A stretch of 36,844 nt of DNA from NCBI RefSeq assembly GCF_007859855.1, contig NZ_SJPK01000027.1, positions 1 to 36,844 of the forward strand. The letters run 5' to 3'. Source of the DNA: Allorhodopirellula solitaria (GTDB taxonomy: Bacteria; Planctomycetota; Planctomycetia; Pirellulales; Pirellulaceae). Below the pieces are notes generated by a model. It ran no database searches, was not told where the DNA came from, and was given only the letters and a program-made list of their open reading frames with translations. The position numbers and the translations under genes are program-made. Positions within the stretch are counted from its first letter, which is position 1. Each line of letters begins with the position of its first letter. Below are positions 28,003 to 35,855 of the stretch, in pieces.

Positions 28003-28508
28003 TGGTAACCTGTTAAAGCCTTCGATTGTTACTTGCTCGGCGGAATCATATCGCGAAGCTTTCTGTGGTGGTTTTTCTCGCAATGGAGAGCCCAGATGTC
28101 CGTCTCTCCATCGTCTCGAATGATACCATCTTCGAGCTAGCGCCACAGAGTCTCACTGTCTACTGGAGGTCATCCCTGGAAGACAACCGTCGTAGTGGAC
28201 GAGGCGACGAGTCCCCCGCACATCGGGACTCGTCGCGTCCTCCACTACCCGAGTGCTCCCGCGATGCTGAGAACGGATACTTATTGTTTCCGCGATCCTA
28301 AGACACGAGAACCCTCGAGTCACCCGCGGCCGTGCGACACCGGAGACTTTCAGACGGGATCGCAGCTGACGTCGCTCGGCCGGGGGGCGTTTGCAGCGAA
28401 AGCAGCTCGCCCGGGCGGATGCCTGGATGTCTCGAATCTCTGGCGGTACAGTGTGAAGTGATCGATATTGACTCGAATCGTTCCCACTCCCGCCGCCTGC
28501 AGGCTGTC
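28003..28508. promoter_or_regulatory. Divergent intergenic region between GH95 and an alpha/beta hydrolase
   Basis: This 506-base gap between divergently transcribed genes probably carries both promoters. It holds a palindrome at 28192-28248 and otherwise no credible gene. I could not identify a regulator-binding operator with confidence. Confidence 0.45.
28192..28248. repeat. REP-like palindrome of the GACGAGTCC family
   Basis: GTAGTGGACGAGGCGACGAG... (28192-28214) pairs with 28226-28248 over 23 bases with two mismatches and an 11-base loop. A sister copy lies at 34182-34236 and a half copy at 262-278. Confidence 0.85.
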
Positions 28509-29483
28509 ATGATCATGTTCTTATGTTTCGTAAAGAATTGCCACCGGCTTAGGCCGCTTCGACTCTCTGTGTTCAGCATTGGTTACCTGATGCTGAGTAT
28601 GGGATCCGCTTGCGGGCAAGCTGCGGCCGCACCCAATCAGGACCCGCCTCCAAAAACCTTCGTCGATTCAACACCGGAAGCGAACGAGTTGGCATCTCGA
28701 TTGAGAGCCGAGCGTATCGCGTTCCAACGGACACGTTTCCACTCGTTTGCGCTCTACGATTTCAAACTGGATGGCGTTGCCTGCAAAATTGCCTGTCCCA
28801 AGACTGCGGCGGAGGGGAGCCCTTGGGTATGGCGAGCTCGATTCTGGGGCCATCAACCACAACTCGATCTCGCGCTGCTGGAAAAGGGTTGGCATGTTGG
28901 TTACTGCGATGTGCAGGATCTTTTGGGGGCCGATCCCGCTCTCGAGAGATGGGATGCCTTCTACGCGTTTACGCAAAGACTAAAACTGCATTCTCGTCCG
29001 CTGTTGGAAGGCATGAGCCGTGGCGGGTTGATTGTCATGCGTTGGGCGAGCGCGCATCCCGAACGGGTTTGCGGAATTTATGTTGACAATGGCGTGATGG
29101 ATATTCGCTCGTGGCCCGGTGGAAAAGGGGCGAGCCAGGGAGCCCCTCGAGTCTGGCAAGACGCTTTGAAAGCCTACGATTTGACCGAACAACAAGCCGC
29201 GGCATTCATGGACGGGCCGCTCGACCGACTCGAGCCGCTAGCCAAAGCGGGGGTGCCGATCTTGGCGTTGATCAACGAAGCCGATACGGTGGTGCCGCCC
29301 GCGGAGAATGGGGATCTGCTGGTCGCTAGGTATCGCGAACTCGGTGGTCGCATTACCGAGAAACGACGCGCCGGTTTGGGCCATCACCCGCACAGCCTGA
29401 AAAACCCAGCTCCGCTGGTCGCATTCGCGTTGGAATCTCTTGAGCGGGCAGACAAAAGCGTCACACAGAACCAGACCAAGTGA
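28509..29483 (+). CDS. Secreted or membrane-anchored alpha/beta hydrolase
   Basis: 324 residues from the ATG at 28509; upstream in-frame codons look non-coding. A basic segment (KNCHRLRPLRL) is followed by a hydrophobic stretch ending GSACGQA, read as a signal peptide or, because of Cys, a possible lipoprotein anchor. The nucleophile elbow is GMSRGG (Ser170), the acid candidate is Asp259 in NEADTVVPP and the base is His292 or His293 in GLGHHPHSL. The spacing fits a compact prolyl-oligopeptidase-like or esterase domain. It is transcribed away from GH95, so it may be co-regulated with the glycan cluster. The exact substrate is unknown. Its last 23 bases overlap the end of the convergent small gene. 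Confidence 0.82.
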   Translation: MIMFLCFVKNCHRLRPLRLSVFSIGYLMLSMGSACGQAAAAPNQDPPPKTFVDSTPEANELASRLRAERIAFQRTRFHSFALYDFKLDGVACKIACPKTAAEGSPWVWRARFWGHQPQLDLALLEKGWHVGYCDVQDLLGADPALERWDAFYAFTQRLKLHSRPLLEGMSRGGLIVMRWASAHPERVCGIYVDNGVMDIRSWPGGKGASQGAPRVWQDALKAYDLTEQQAAAFMDGPLDRLEPLAKAGVPILALINEADTVVPPAENGDLLVARYRELGGRITEKRRAGLGHHPHSLKNPAPLVAFALESLERADKSVTQNQTK

Positions 29484-29904
29484 AACGTTCGGTATGAATA
29501 TTGCCGCCGCGAATTCCGATCTGCGACTTGCCGACAGTACCAGGCGTTAGACGCTCTGCGTCAAGAAAAAAGTGAGACGATCCGATGCAGCGACCGTCGA
29601 GATAGTCAACGCTCACGCAAACGCCGTCAGACATCAACGCAAAAACGAATTGTGCAGCATCCTTCGCCGCCCCAGCCATATCGGTAGCATCCGGGTACCG
29701 CGATCCGTGAAAATGGGTGTGGTGCTTGGTTCCGAGATCAACGACAAACTCGTCGTCGTAGTCGTGAACCAGTACGGGGGATAGATCGCCGAATTGAGCC
29801 GCCAACGTAAGACGGTGACCGGAATCGAATGTGTAGAGCCACGACAAGCGGGGCACACCAGCGCCGGCGCAGGCTTCGAGAAACAGGTCTAGATTCGGTG
29901 TCAT
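29461..29904 (-). CDS. Hypothetical protein, about 147 residues
   Basis: No family is recognised. The ATG at 29902-29904 begins MTPNLDLFLEACAGAGVPRL and gives a soluble, acidic protein with WLYTFDSGHRLTLAAQFGD, VLVHDYDDEFVVDLGTKHH and SVDYLDGRCIGSSHFFLDA. The composition and strand pattern look like a real small alpha/beta protein. A start at 29985 would add a hydrophobic leader (MAVIAVLAIVESSAAAG) that could be a signal, so localisation is open. The 3' end overlaps the convergent hydrolase gene by 23 bases. Confidence 0.6.
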   Translation of the reverse strand: MTPNLDLFLEACAGAGVPRLSWLYTFDSGHRLTLAAQFGDLSPVLVHDYDDEFVVDLGTKHHTHFHGSRYPDATDMAGAAKDAAQFVFALMSDGVCVSVDYLDGRCIGSSHFFLDAERLTPGTVGKSQIGIRGGNIHTERFTWSGSV

Positions 29905-30003
29905 GATACTGCGGTCCAACAACGGTAGCGATTTGCCCGCGGCGGCGGATGACTCAACTATAGCCAAGACGGCGATCACTGCCACTGCATCACCATTGCT
30001 TCG

Positions 30004-30420
30004 CTACCTGTCCGTCCTTGCCGGTATGAACAGGCGTCGCATCGGAAGTGGAAGCAGTGGATAGGCAACCCAGCAAAGCATCAAAAAAGTTGCAGGCAAA
30101 AGTGTAAACCAGAATGGCCGAACAGTTGGATTTGGTGTCGAGAATCCCCAATCGGACATCAACAAAGTCGCAACGAACAGGATGAACGAGAAAAAGGCCA
30201 ACATACCGAGCCGAACAGAAGCGGCGAGCGCAAGCGGTAGGCTTGCGCCGGAGTTTAGCGTTGCCAATGCGAGTATCACGAGTAACAGGTGCGGCCGAAA
30301 AGGAACGAGACATGCGAGCGTCACAAGTGCAGCTAAACTCACAAAACGCAGGGGATGACGCTGCGCATCCACGTTGGTGGAGCGCGAACTCGGAGGCGCG
30401 GCATAGGGATTCGGTTGCAT
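30004..30420 (-). CDS. Small membrane protein with NPYxxP N-terminus
   Basis: 138 residues starting MQPNPYAAPPSSRS, the short Asn-Pro-Tyr-x-x-Pro leader common on small planctomycete membrane proteins. About four hydrophobic segments follow (FVSLAALVTLACLVPF, LLLVILALATL, RLGMLAFFSFILFVATLLM, FWFTLLPATFLMLCWVAY), ending in a basic tail (MRRLFIPARTDR). No enzymatic motif is visible and no function can be given. Confidence 0.72.
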   Translation of the reverse strand: MQPNPYAAPPSSRSTNVDAQRHPLRFVSLAALVTLACLVPFRPHLLLVILALATLNSGASLPLALAASVRLGMLAFFSFILFVATLLMSDWGFSTPNPTVRPFWFTLLPATFLMLCWVAYPLLPLPMRRLFIPARTDR

Positions 30421-30570
30421 TCAAATCAGTCCAGAGAAATTTTGCCGTTCGTTCTGAAATCGCGTCGAATTTTGGTGCCGAAAATGATGCACTCAAGCCC
30501 CTGGGGGACTGTCACGAAACCCAGAGAAGAACCCAGACGAGGAAAGCCGCGATTAAGGATGCTCGCAAGC

Positions 30571-32802
30571 TCAATATCTGTCATGTTCGATCAGGATTGG
30601 CTCGTAGGGGCTCATCTCCCTCTTCAAACTTCCTCCCGGCGGGAGCGATTTTCCTGTTCGCAAATCGACAGGGTTTTTCCAGCCGCCTGAATGAGCCATC
30701 GTTACCTCCAAGCGTTCAGGGATCTCGGCGGCGACCTCACCAATGCTATCGATCGAACCCTGGCGAGTTGGATTGAAGATCACTCCTACCAACTGCCTTT
30801 TGTTTGTCAGATTCCACCGAATGACCTCGACGAGCGGAAACGCTTCCTCATCGACCGTTGCTGTCACGGTTATTGCGGGAGGCCCCACGGCTGCTTCCAG
30901 AATTGGCGTGATGATCTTCCTCCACGATTGCCCATACCCTGATGACCTCTGTGAATTGGGGAAGTAGGCCAAGGGAGACAGATTCAAATCGATAGACCTG
31001 CCACGCCCAACCTCCCGGATTCGGATGGGATCACGCGTCCGCTCGGGAATCACAATACCATTGTGAAACAGGCACCCATCGTAGTCGAGCCTCTCGAGGT
31101 AGGGCTTCTGGTACTTCTCTCCGTTCAATTCACAGAGCTGACCGTCTTTCCCAAAATAGGACTCATTCACTCGCTCCTCTCGTCCGAAGAGATCGTCCAG
31201 TGCTCCGTGGATTCTGCCATTGCCATTCTCATCCAGAACGCCACAGAAGTGATCGGAAATCACGGTCCCTCCCGCTTCCGCAAAACGCTTGATCGCTTTC
31301 GCTTCCTCGTCACTGAGACAAAGAGCTCGATTCAGCACCAGGACGCGGTAGCCACGATCCAACAATCGCCCCGAAGCTACCGAGGAGTTGGAAACGAAAT
31401 CATACTGGTAGCCGCAGTCCTCCAGCAGCTTGCACCAGGCGACTCGGTTTTTCCCCGCTGACTGCGCTTGATTATCGAGACTGCTTGACCGATTCGGCCA
31501 GGTCTTTCCGTGCGGGATGACATCGGTCACCCACGAGGCTCGGACCGAAGGCATCGAATAGAAAATCGCAATGCCATCTGTTTCAAAACGCGCTTCTCTA
31601 TCGAGAATCTTCCGCGAAATTTCCCCCTGCACTTCACGAAACGCTTCCGCGTTTTCGACCAGAAACGGAGCGGGTCCCTTTTCTCCAAACCAAGGCCCCT
31701 TTCCCCCTGCGTCTGGCCAAGCAATGGCTCCGCGATTTCCGTGGAGAAGGTAGTACCAGTGAAACCAGCGATCGAGCTGTGCATCGCCGTTACTGAACCA
31801 TGTTTGAACGCGTGGACGTTTCTCCGGCCACTGCCAAAAGGAGCGAAGGATCTCGTTGGTCACGCCGATGTCGTAGGCTTCGATAAATTGAATCTGTCGC
31901 GCCAGTTTTTCGTAATCATACCCGCCGAACGCAGAAGGCTGCTGAGCACCAACGAATCCAGTGGGAACGTCAGGATCCAGCGTGTTGGCGTAGCGTGTCA
32001 ATTTACCCAGAACACCTGCGAAGTGCGCGTCCATGAATGCTCGCCAATCCATCCAGCGAGCGAGACGCCACTGGGAAAATGGGGGACGGTTGTGCTGCTG
32101 GCGAACGTCCTCGAAGGAAATTGGCTCGGCCTCAGAGAAGGAAACGATATCGGTTCCCCAAGCTTGGTTAAGAATGGCGATCTCGCCATACTTCTGACTC
32201 AACCAATTCCTAAACGCAGCAATCGTGCCGGGCGAAGCGTCCACTTCACTCGGTGTGTTGAATGACCCCAGCGAAATTTCGTCATCGAGTGAGTAAGCCA
32301 AAACCGGACCGTTTTTGGTCGTCCCAATATTGTTTTGTAAGTGCGTTTTCAGTTCTGAAATCACGTTTGGATCTGATAAAGATACCGGCCGGGGAACGAG
32401 TCCGTGCTTTCCCCGGATCTCGCCGATCCCAGTGGACTCCGTAAGATGCAAAGACCCTTTGCCGGCGGCGTGATCGACGTAGTAGGGCAACTGATTCTCG
32501 CTGGCGAACGCCACTCGATCATCCTGCTTCCAACCTCGATCAATGTGAAACGCCTCAATTCCAACGGCACGGTATTGGCCCAAATCCCGCTCCGCATTAG
32601 TTCGGAATTGCCAGACTTGGATGAGGTAGCGATCCCAGACCCTCGGAGGGACAATGTATCGGACGGAACCGGGATCGTTGCCAGTGATAGGCAGCCCCCC
32701 TTTGAAATCCGGCAACTGGGCTGACGCAGGCTCTACCGATGCACATTGCAGGAGAATCAGTGCAATCAGTCGAGTCGATATGAAAACGCGATTTCGATTC
32801 AT
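30571..32802 (-). CDS. Secreted GH42-like putative beta-galactosidase
   Basis: 743 residues from the ATG at 32800-32802; a TTG four codons upstream is possible. The signal peptide ends near VEPASA. The barrel region (about 40-400) resembles GH42 enzymes. YLIQVWQFRTNAE and AYSLDDEISLG (candidate acid/base Glu175) are followed by the family-like AFRNWLSQKYGEIAILNQAWG. IQFIEAYDIGVTNEI contains candidate nucleophiles Glu308 or Glu317. Then comes a flavodoxin-like domain as in GH42 trimerisation domains (RVLVLNRALCLSDEEAKAI, FAEAGGTVISDHFCG) and a beta C-terminus. It is much diverged, so the activity could differ. It stands apart from the main cluster by about 2.5 kb but would suit the same polysaccharide. 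Confidence 0.72.
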   Translation of the reverse strand: MNRNRVFISTRLIALILLQCASVEPASAQLPDFKGGLPITGNDPGSVRYIVPPRVWDRYLIQVWQFRTNAERDLGQYRAVGIEAFHIDRGWKQDDRVAFASENQLPYYVDHAAGKGSLHLTESTGIGEIRGKHGLVPRPVSLSDPNVISELKTHLQNNIGTTKNGPVLAYSLDDEISLGSFNTPSEVDASPGTIAAFRNWLSQKYGEIAILNQAWGTDIVSFSEAEPISFEDVRQQHNRPPFSQWRLARWMDWRAFMDAHFAGVLGKLTRYANTLDPDVPTGFVGAQQPSAFGGYDYEKLARQIQFIEAYDIGVTNEILRSFWQWPEKRPRVQTWFSNGDAQLDRWFHWYYLLHGNRGAIAWPDAGGKGPWFGEKGPAPFLVENAEAFREVQGEISRKILDREARFETDGIAIFYSMPSVRASWVTDVIPHGKTWPNRSSSLDNQAQSAGKNRVAWCKLLEDCGYQYDFVSNSSVASGRLLDRGYRVLVLNRALCLSDEEAKAIKRFAEAGGTVISDHFCGVLDENGNGRIHGALDDLFGREERVNESYFGKDGQLCELNGEKYQKPYLERLDYDGCLFHNGIVIPERTRDPIRIREVGRGRSIDLNLSPLAYFPNSQRSSGYGQSWRKIITPILEAAVGPPAITVTATVDEEAFPLVEVIRWNLTNKRQLVGVIFNPTRQGSIDSIGEVAAEIPERLEVTMAHSGGWKNPVDLRTGKSLPPGGSLKREMSPYEPILIEHDRY

Positions 32803-32897
32803 CGGGGTGGCCAAGTTGGGATTTCTCGGAATTGAGTGGTAATCATTTAGGATGCAGGATTTTCAAAGCATAAGCTACTGCCTCCTGCGAGCAGAAA

Positions 32898-32943
32898 GGA
32901 ACCTTCGGCAAGGACAAGCTCACCGAGGCTTGACCGCACCGCA
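32898..32943 (+). repeat. Hairpin repeat with ACCGCACCGC tail, copy 1
   Basis: GGAACCTTCGG, a spacer, then ACCGAGGCTTGACCGCACCG. It matches 34930-34974, where the stem is perfect. Here the stem is degraded. Confidence 0.6.
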
Positions 32944-32970
32944 TGCTCCACCTTACACGGGAAATGACAG

Positions 32971-33033
32971 GCGACGGGATGATCCCTTCCCAAGCCAACG
33001 TCACCGCAGAACTCGAGTCCCATATTCCCGGAA
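32971..33033 (+). repeat. 63-nt dispersed repeat, copy B
   Basis: Aligns without gaps to 35143-35205 (plus) and 19919-19981 (minus). As at 35.1 kb, it lies downstream of a hairpin/ACCGCACCGC module, so both modules keep the same order. Confidence 0.7.
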
Positions 33034-33270
33034 CCTGAACTCTAAGCGATTTCACGATGAATGGCAAAATCACTCCGCGCAAGTTCACACGCCTTGGGAC
33101 CTTCACCACGCTGGCCCGGTCTACGCAACCTGGTGCGTGCCACTAAAATCCGAGAGAACCTTCCCCGAAGAACCATTTCCAGGAACGCGATTCCGCCGCT
33201 GACGTGCAACGGCATGGCTATCCGTCGCTCTGCTTTCTACGAGCGATGATCTGACGAATGGTAGGGCGAA

Positions 33271-33705
33271 TCAAAACAATCGCGACTGAGAGCGAACAAA
33301 CCAGGAAAGTGCTAAATGGATCGCACCGAAGACGCAGCCGAGTACGAAGGTCCCGAATGGAATCAGCCAAGTATAAGCGAACGTGTCGATGCGAGCGTTC
33401 GATGGCGCAGTCGGATCATACAGCACGTCGACACGGTCGCCAACGTCGCCAGGCGATGGCGAAACGTGACCGTGTGTTTGAACCGAGTAATCACGCCCGT
33501 TGGCAGCAAAGGTGAACGTAGGCTTGAACAGCAGGTCACCGTCATCATCGGTCGCAGTGTGCGAATCGACGACAGTACCGATGGTGCGTTTTGCGTCGCG
33601 AAGAAAGTCGGCCGTGAGGACAGTCGCGATCAATGCGACCAGAAGCGAGCATCCCGCAAGGAGCGGAATCAGAACGCGAATCATGCTAAACCAGTTTCGG
33701 ATCAT
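33271..33705 (-). CDS. DUF3592 membrane protein
   Basis: 144 residues. An N-terminal helix (MIRVLIPLLAGCSLLVALIATVL) and a C-terminal helix (WLIPFGTFVLGCVFGAIHLAL) bracket a small beta domain. The pattern is that of DUF3592: a G-x-V strand (TIGTVVDSH), KPTFTFAANGRDYSV, then the characteristic GDRVDVLYDPTAPSNARI. Function of the family is unknown. It is a stand-alone gene flanked by repeat DNA. Confidence 0.88.
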   Translation of the reverse strand: MIRNWFSMIRVLIPLLAGCSLLVALIATVLTADFLRDAKRTIGTVVDSHTATDDDGDLLFKPTFTFAANGRDYSVQTHGHVSPSPGDVGDRVDVLYDPTAPSNARIDTFAYTWLIPFGTFVLGCVFGAIHLALSWFVRSQSRLF

Positions 33706-33854
33706 TTAAGACTTGAAGTCGGTTTCATCGGGGAACGCCTAGGATCACCTGGAATACGAACCAAATCGAAAGAGTTGGAATCGCGATGAAAGTTGATGAA
33801 TCGAAAAATTCTTGAATGGCCGAGTGAGCAGTATTCTCCGGTGCATCCGCTTAA

Positions 33855-34121
33855 TTACGTCGACACTGATGAAGCTGGTTGTTCTCGTAAAAAGCGGCGG
33901 CTAAGAATGACACCCCAGACGATGCAGCAAATGGCCACGAATTGCTGCAGATAAAAAGCGAACCCAAGATCGTAATCGTCTGACGAGTAGCGGCCTCCGT
34001 GAGCAAGAAACACGATGAGGGCAACCTTTGGAAGTAGCGTCTTAACGAGGAGCCCTATCGACAGCAGCACTACGCCGAAGCAGCTGAGCAAAATCGATGT
34101 AACGAAGCCAATTCTGTCCAT
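33855..34121 (-). CDS. Small two- or three-helix membrane protein
   Basis: 88 residues beginning MDRIGFVTSILLSCFGVVLLSIGLLV. A second helix may be formed by LLPKVALIVFLAHGG and a third by YLQQFVAICCIVWGVILSRRFLRE. The tail is polar. No family is recognised. The hydrophobic pattern and clean ATG support a real gene, but its small size leaves doubt. Confidence 0.55.
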   Translation of the reverse strand: MDRIGFVTSILLSCFGVVLLSIGLLVKTLLPKVALIVFLAHGGRYSSDDYDLGFAFYLQQFVAICCIVWGVILSRRFLREQPASSVST

Positions 34122-34181
34122 GGGTCACTTGTGGTGTTGTCGATGCCGTAGCGACTAAGCAACGCACGATCAATTTCTGTC

Positions 34182-34236
34182 GTAGTGGACGAGGCGACGC
34201 GTCCAGAGCCGCAGGACTCGTCGCCTCGTCTACTAC
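34182..34236. repeat. REP-like palindrome of the GACGAGTCC family, second copy
   Basis: 34182-34204 pairs with 34214-34236 over 23 bases with few mismatches and a 9-base loop. The arms extend outward imperfectly (TTTCTG and CAGAAA). It is closely related to 28192-28248. Confidence 0.85.
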
Positions 34237-34647
34237 AGAAACCGACACTTATTCATCGTGTGTTGCGAAGCTACCCCCGGGTGAGCAGAGTGTAATACCC
34301 TCATCGTACTGACACGCCCCTACAGAGGCAAGTATTCTGACGGTTATCCCTCGAACGCATCGAATGGTGGTTCGAAGGTTCGGGCAATGTTTTTCGCCTG
34401 CGAGGATTTTGTTTGGCATGACCCTCCTGCACCGTTCTTCACGAAATTTCACGGCACGCTGCAGATTGCCCCGACCGTGCCAGCGTGTTGGATTTTTGAA
34501 GGCATGGACGCCTGCGCCCAGTCATTTGCGATTCATCGTGAAAGCGCATGGAGTGCTGATGCCGGAAATGAAGGGCGGAAGCTCTGCCGGAACGCTGACC
34601 TATCGTGGGAGGCTCGCGGCCCGAGTGTGCCACGTGTGTTTCTCGTA

Positions 34648-34672
34648 TGACGGCAGGCTATGTCTGCCGTCA
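34648..34672. repeat. Perfect 9-bp hairpin
   Basis: TGACGGCAG (34648-34656) pairs exactly with CTGCCGTCA (34664-34672) over a 7-base loop. No T-run follows directly on the plus strand, so it is probably a repeat element rather than a terminator. Confidence 0.65.
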
Positions 34673-34706
34673 GCCCTTATTTGAATGGGAGCCAGGAAAA
34701 CTAGGC

Positions 34707-34732
34707 TCATCCGACCCAAGCGTGCGCAGAGC
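34707..34732 (-). repeat. CGTCGGATGA module, third copy
   Basis: On the minus strand GCTCTGCGCACGCTTGGGTC is followed by GGATGA. This matches 20109-20134 (plus) with few differences, and similarity continues on the minus strand into the upstream AACCTTCC and downstream TTTTCC. Confidence 0.75.
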
Positions 34733-34929
34733 ACAGGGGAAGGTTCTTCTGCCTCGTCCGCAGAATCTGTGGGTGAAACAAAGGAAGAAATCACCTTGTG
34801 CACCGAGAATCACGGGATTTGCGATGGAAACCGCAGATTTTGAAAGTGACATCGGGTTTCAAGCCCGGGTTGCTCGTCTCAGCGTGGTGGATTTCGGGAG
34901 GTTCTGGCTCCTGCGTCCAATGGACAAAA

Positions 34930-34974
34930 GGAACCCTCGGCGAGAAACATCACGCCGAGGGTTAACCGCACCGC
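34930..34974 (+). repeat. Hairpin repeat with ACCGCACCGC tail, copy 2
   Basis: AACCCTCGGCG (34932-34942) pairs perfectly with CGCCGAGGGTT (34953-34963) over 10 bases, then AACCGCACCGC. It is homologous to 32898-32943. Confidence 0.75.
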
Positions 34975-34989
34975 CTGCGCGCTATCGAC

Positions 34990-35030
34990 CGAGTTAAGCA
35001 CGTCTGGGGAAGGTTTTCCGCATAACTTAA
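34990..35030 (-). repeat. Relic resembling the 3' end of the IS630-type element
   Basis: Read on the minus strand, AGTTATGC...GTGCTTAACTCG matches the sequence around and after the stop codon of the IS630-type transposase (36641-36680) at about three quarters of positions. No transposase frame accompanies it. Confidence 0.55.
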
Positions 35031-35111
35031 TTAGCCGGTGGGCGCTAGCCCCGGTTTTCTGCCGCCAAACGCGAAGCGTTGAAGCAACCGGAGCTAACGC
35101 CCACCGGCTAA
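35031..35111. repeat. Long inverted repeat with 26-bp arms
   Basis: 35031-35056 (begins TTAGCCGGTGGGCGC) pairs with 35086-35111 (ends GCCCACCGGCTAA) with two mismatches. The 29-base centre is GC-rich with a GCGAAGCGTT run. A partial echo, ACCGGCTAATAAA, follows immediately. Confidence 0.85.
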
Positions 35112-35142
35112 TAAAACCGGCTAATAAACCGAAACAATTCCC

Positions 35143-35205
35143 CCGACCTGCTTATCCCTTCCAGAGCCCGCGTCCCCGCAGAGCTCCAGTCCGTTTCCCC
35201 CGGCA
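35143..35205 (+). repeat. 63-nt dispersed repeat, copy C
   Basis: Aligns without gaps to copies at 32971 and 19919. CGCAGAGCTC is best preserved here. Confidence 0.7.
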
Positions 35206-35250
35206 ATACGATTGGAACGCAATGTAATCTGAAAACCAAGATTATTGGGT

Positions 35251-35276
35251 TCATCCGACAAAAGTGTGCGCAAAGC
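35251..35276 (-). repeat. CGTCGGATGA module, fourth copy
   Basis: On the minus strand GCTTTGCGCACACTTTTGTC is followed by GGATGA, a diverged copy of the module at 20.1 and 34.7 kb. It lies 45 bases from copy C of the 63-nt repeat. Confidence 0.65.
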
Positions 35277-35313
35277 ACGGCTCGCGGCCTCCATTGCAAC
35301 CCATGGTTCCGCC

Positions 35314-35748
35314 CTACTGTATCGGCTCTTCGGTCCAATAGTCCGTAAACTCTTGACGCTGGTCGCCAGAATAGTCTCCGACGATCCATCCAGCTCGCAG
35401 CGGATTGCCGTAAACACCGTCGTTGGCATCCTTCAAATAGATGTCGTTGTCCAAGATCACGATACAGGAACAGGTGTCGTCATTCCAAACGCCTGTTACC
35501 GTCCTGCCGATTAACTCCTCGCAGGGAATCCCATCCGTTTCTCCGGAGCAAACCATTTCATCGCGAGATGCCACGGATAGTTCGGCAATAAACAAGTCAA
35601 GAACCACCCCCGATTCCAGTCGTAGGTAGTGCGATCGGAATTCGGCAGGGCCGATCCCTTCGAGCACGAACTCGGGTTTGCTGGGATGCGAATGGCCGAT
35701 TTGAGCCAGTCGTGAATCCAAGATCCGTCGCTTGGGGAGAGTTGCCAT
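35314..35748 (-). CDS. Hypothetical soluble protein, 144 residues
   Basis: Begins MATLPKRRILDSRLAQIGHS and has no signal peptide. The sequence is acidic and mixed alpha/beta, with RLESGVVLDLFIAELSVASRDEM, ELIGRTVTGVWNDDTCSCIVILDN and a C-terminal DYWTEEPIQ. Four cysteines are present. No family is recognised. The strand-like periodicity and clean start suggest a real gene, isolated between repeats. Confidence 0.6.
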   Translation of the reverse strand: MATLPKRRILDSRLAQIGHSHPSKPEFVLEGIGPAEFRSHYLRLESGVVLDLFIAELSVASRDEMVCSGETDGIPCEELIGRTVTGVWNDDTCSCIVILDNDIYLKDANDGVYGNPLRAGWIVGDYSGDQRQEFTDYWTEEPIQ

Positions 35749-35855
35749 CAGTAGCGGTGAACGTATTGCTGCGTGTCAGTGACGGAACGACAGCGGTAAC
35801 GGGGCCGCCGCCAAAAAACGATGATTTCAAAACTCGCGTCATCGGCGGCTCCCGT

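Larger units (their letters stand above)
32803..33270. other. Repeat-bearing intergenic region
   Basis: 468 bases without a credible gene; frames present here run through repeat sequence. Two repeat modules are present, a hairpin-plus-ACCGCACCGC element at 32898-32943 and the 63-nt repeat copy B at 32971-33033. The remainder (33034-33270) is featureless to my reading. Confidence 0.55.
34122..35313. other. 1.2-kb repeat-rich region without a credible gene
   Basis: This stretch contains, in order, the palindrome 34182-34236, a 9-bp hairpin at 34648-34672, a CGTCGGATGA module (34707-34732), a hairpin/ACCGCACCGC module (34930-34974), an IS630-end-like sequence (34990-35030), a long inverted repeat (35031-35111), the 63-nt module copy C (35143-35205) and another CGTCGGATGA module (35251-35276). 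Frames in it run across these repeats and change character at their borders. Confidence 0.65.

Noticed and set aside
30243-30776. Plus-strand frame of 177 residues
   Set aside because: Antisense to the NPYxxP membrane protein and the GH42-like gene end; composition is not protein-like.
34364-34684. Plus-strand frame of 106 residues
   Set aside because: Ends inside the 34648-34672 hairpin, has mixed composition and no start context. It is probably repeat-derived.
34122-35313. CRISPR array
   Set aside because: Repeats are of different types, irregularly spaced and in both orientations; there are no regular spacers and no cas genes.
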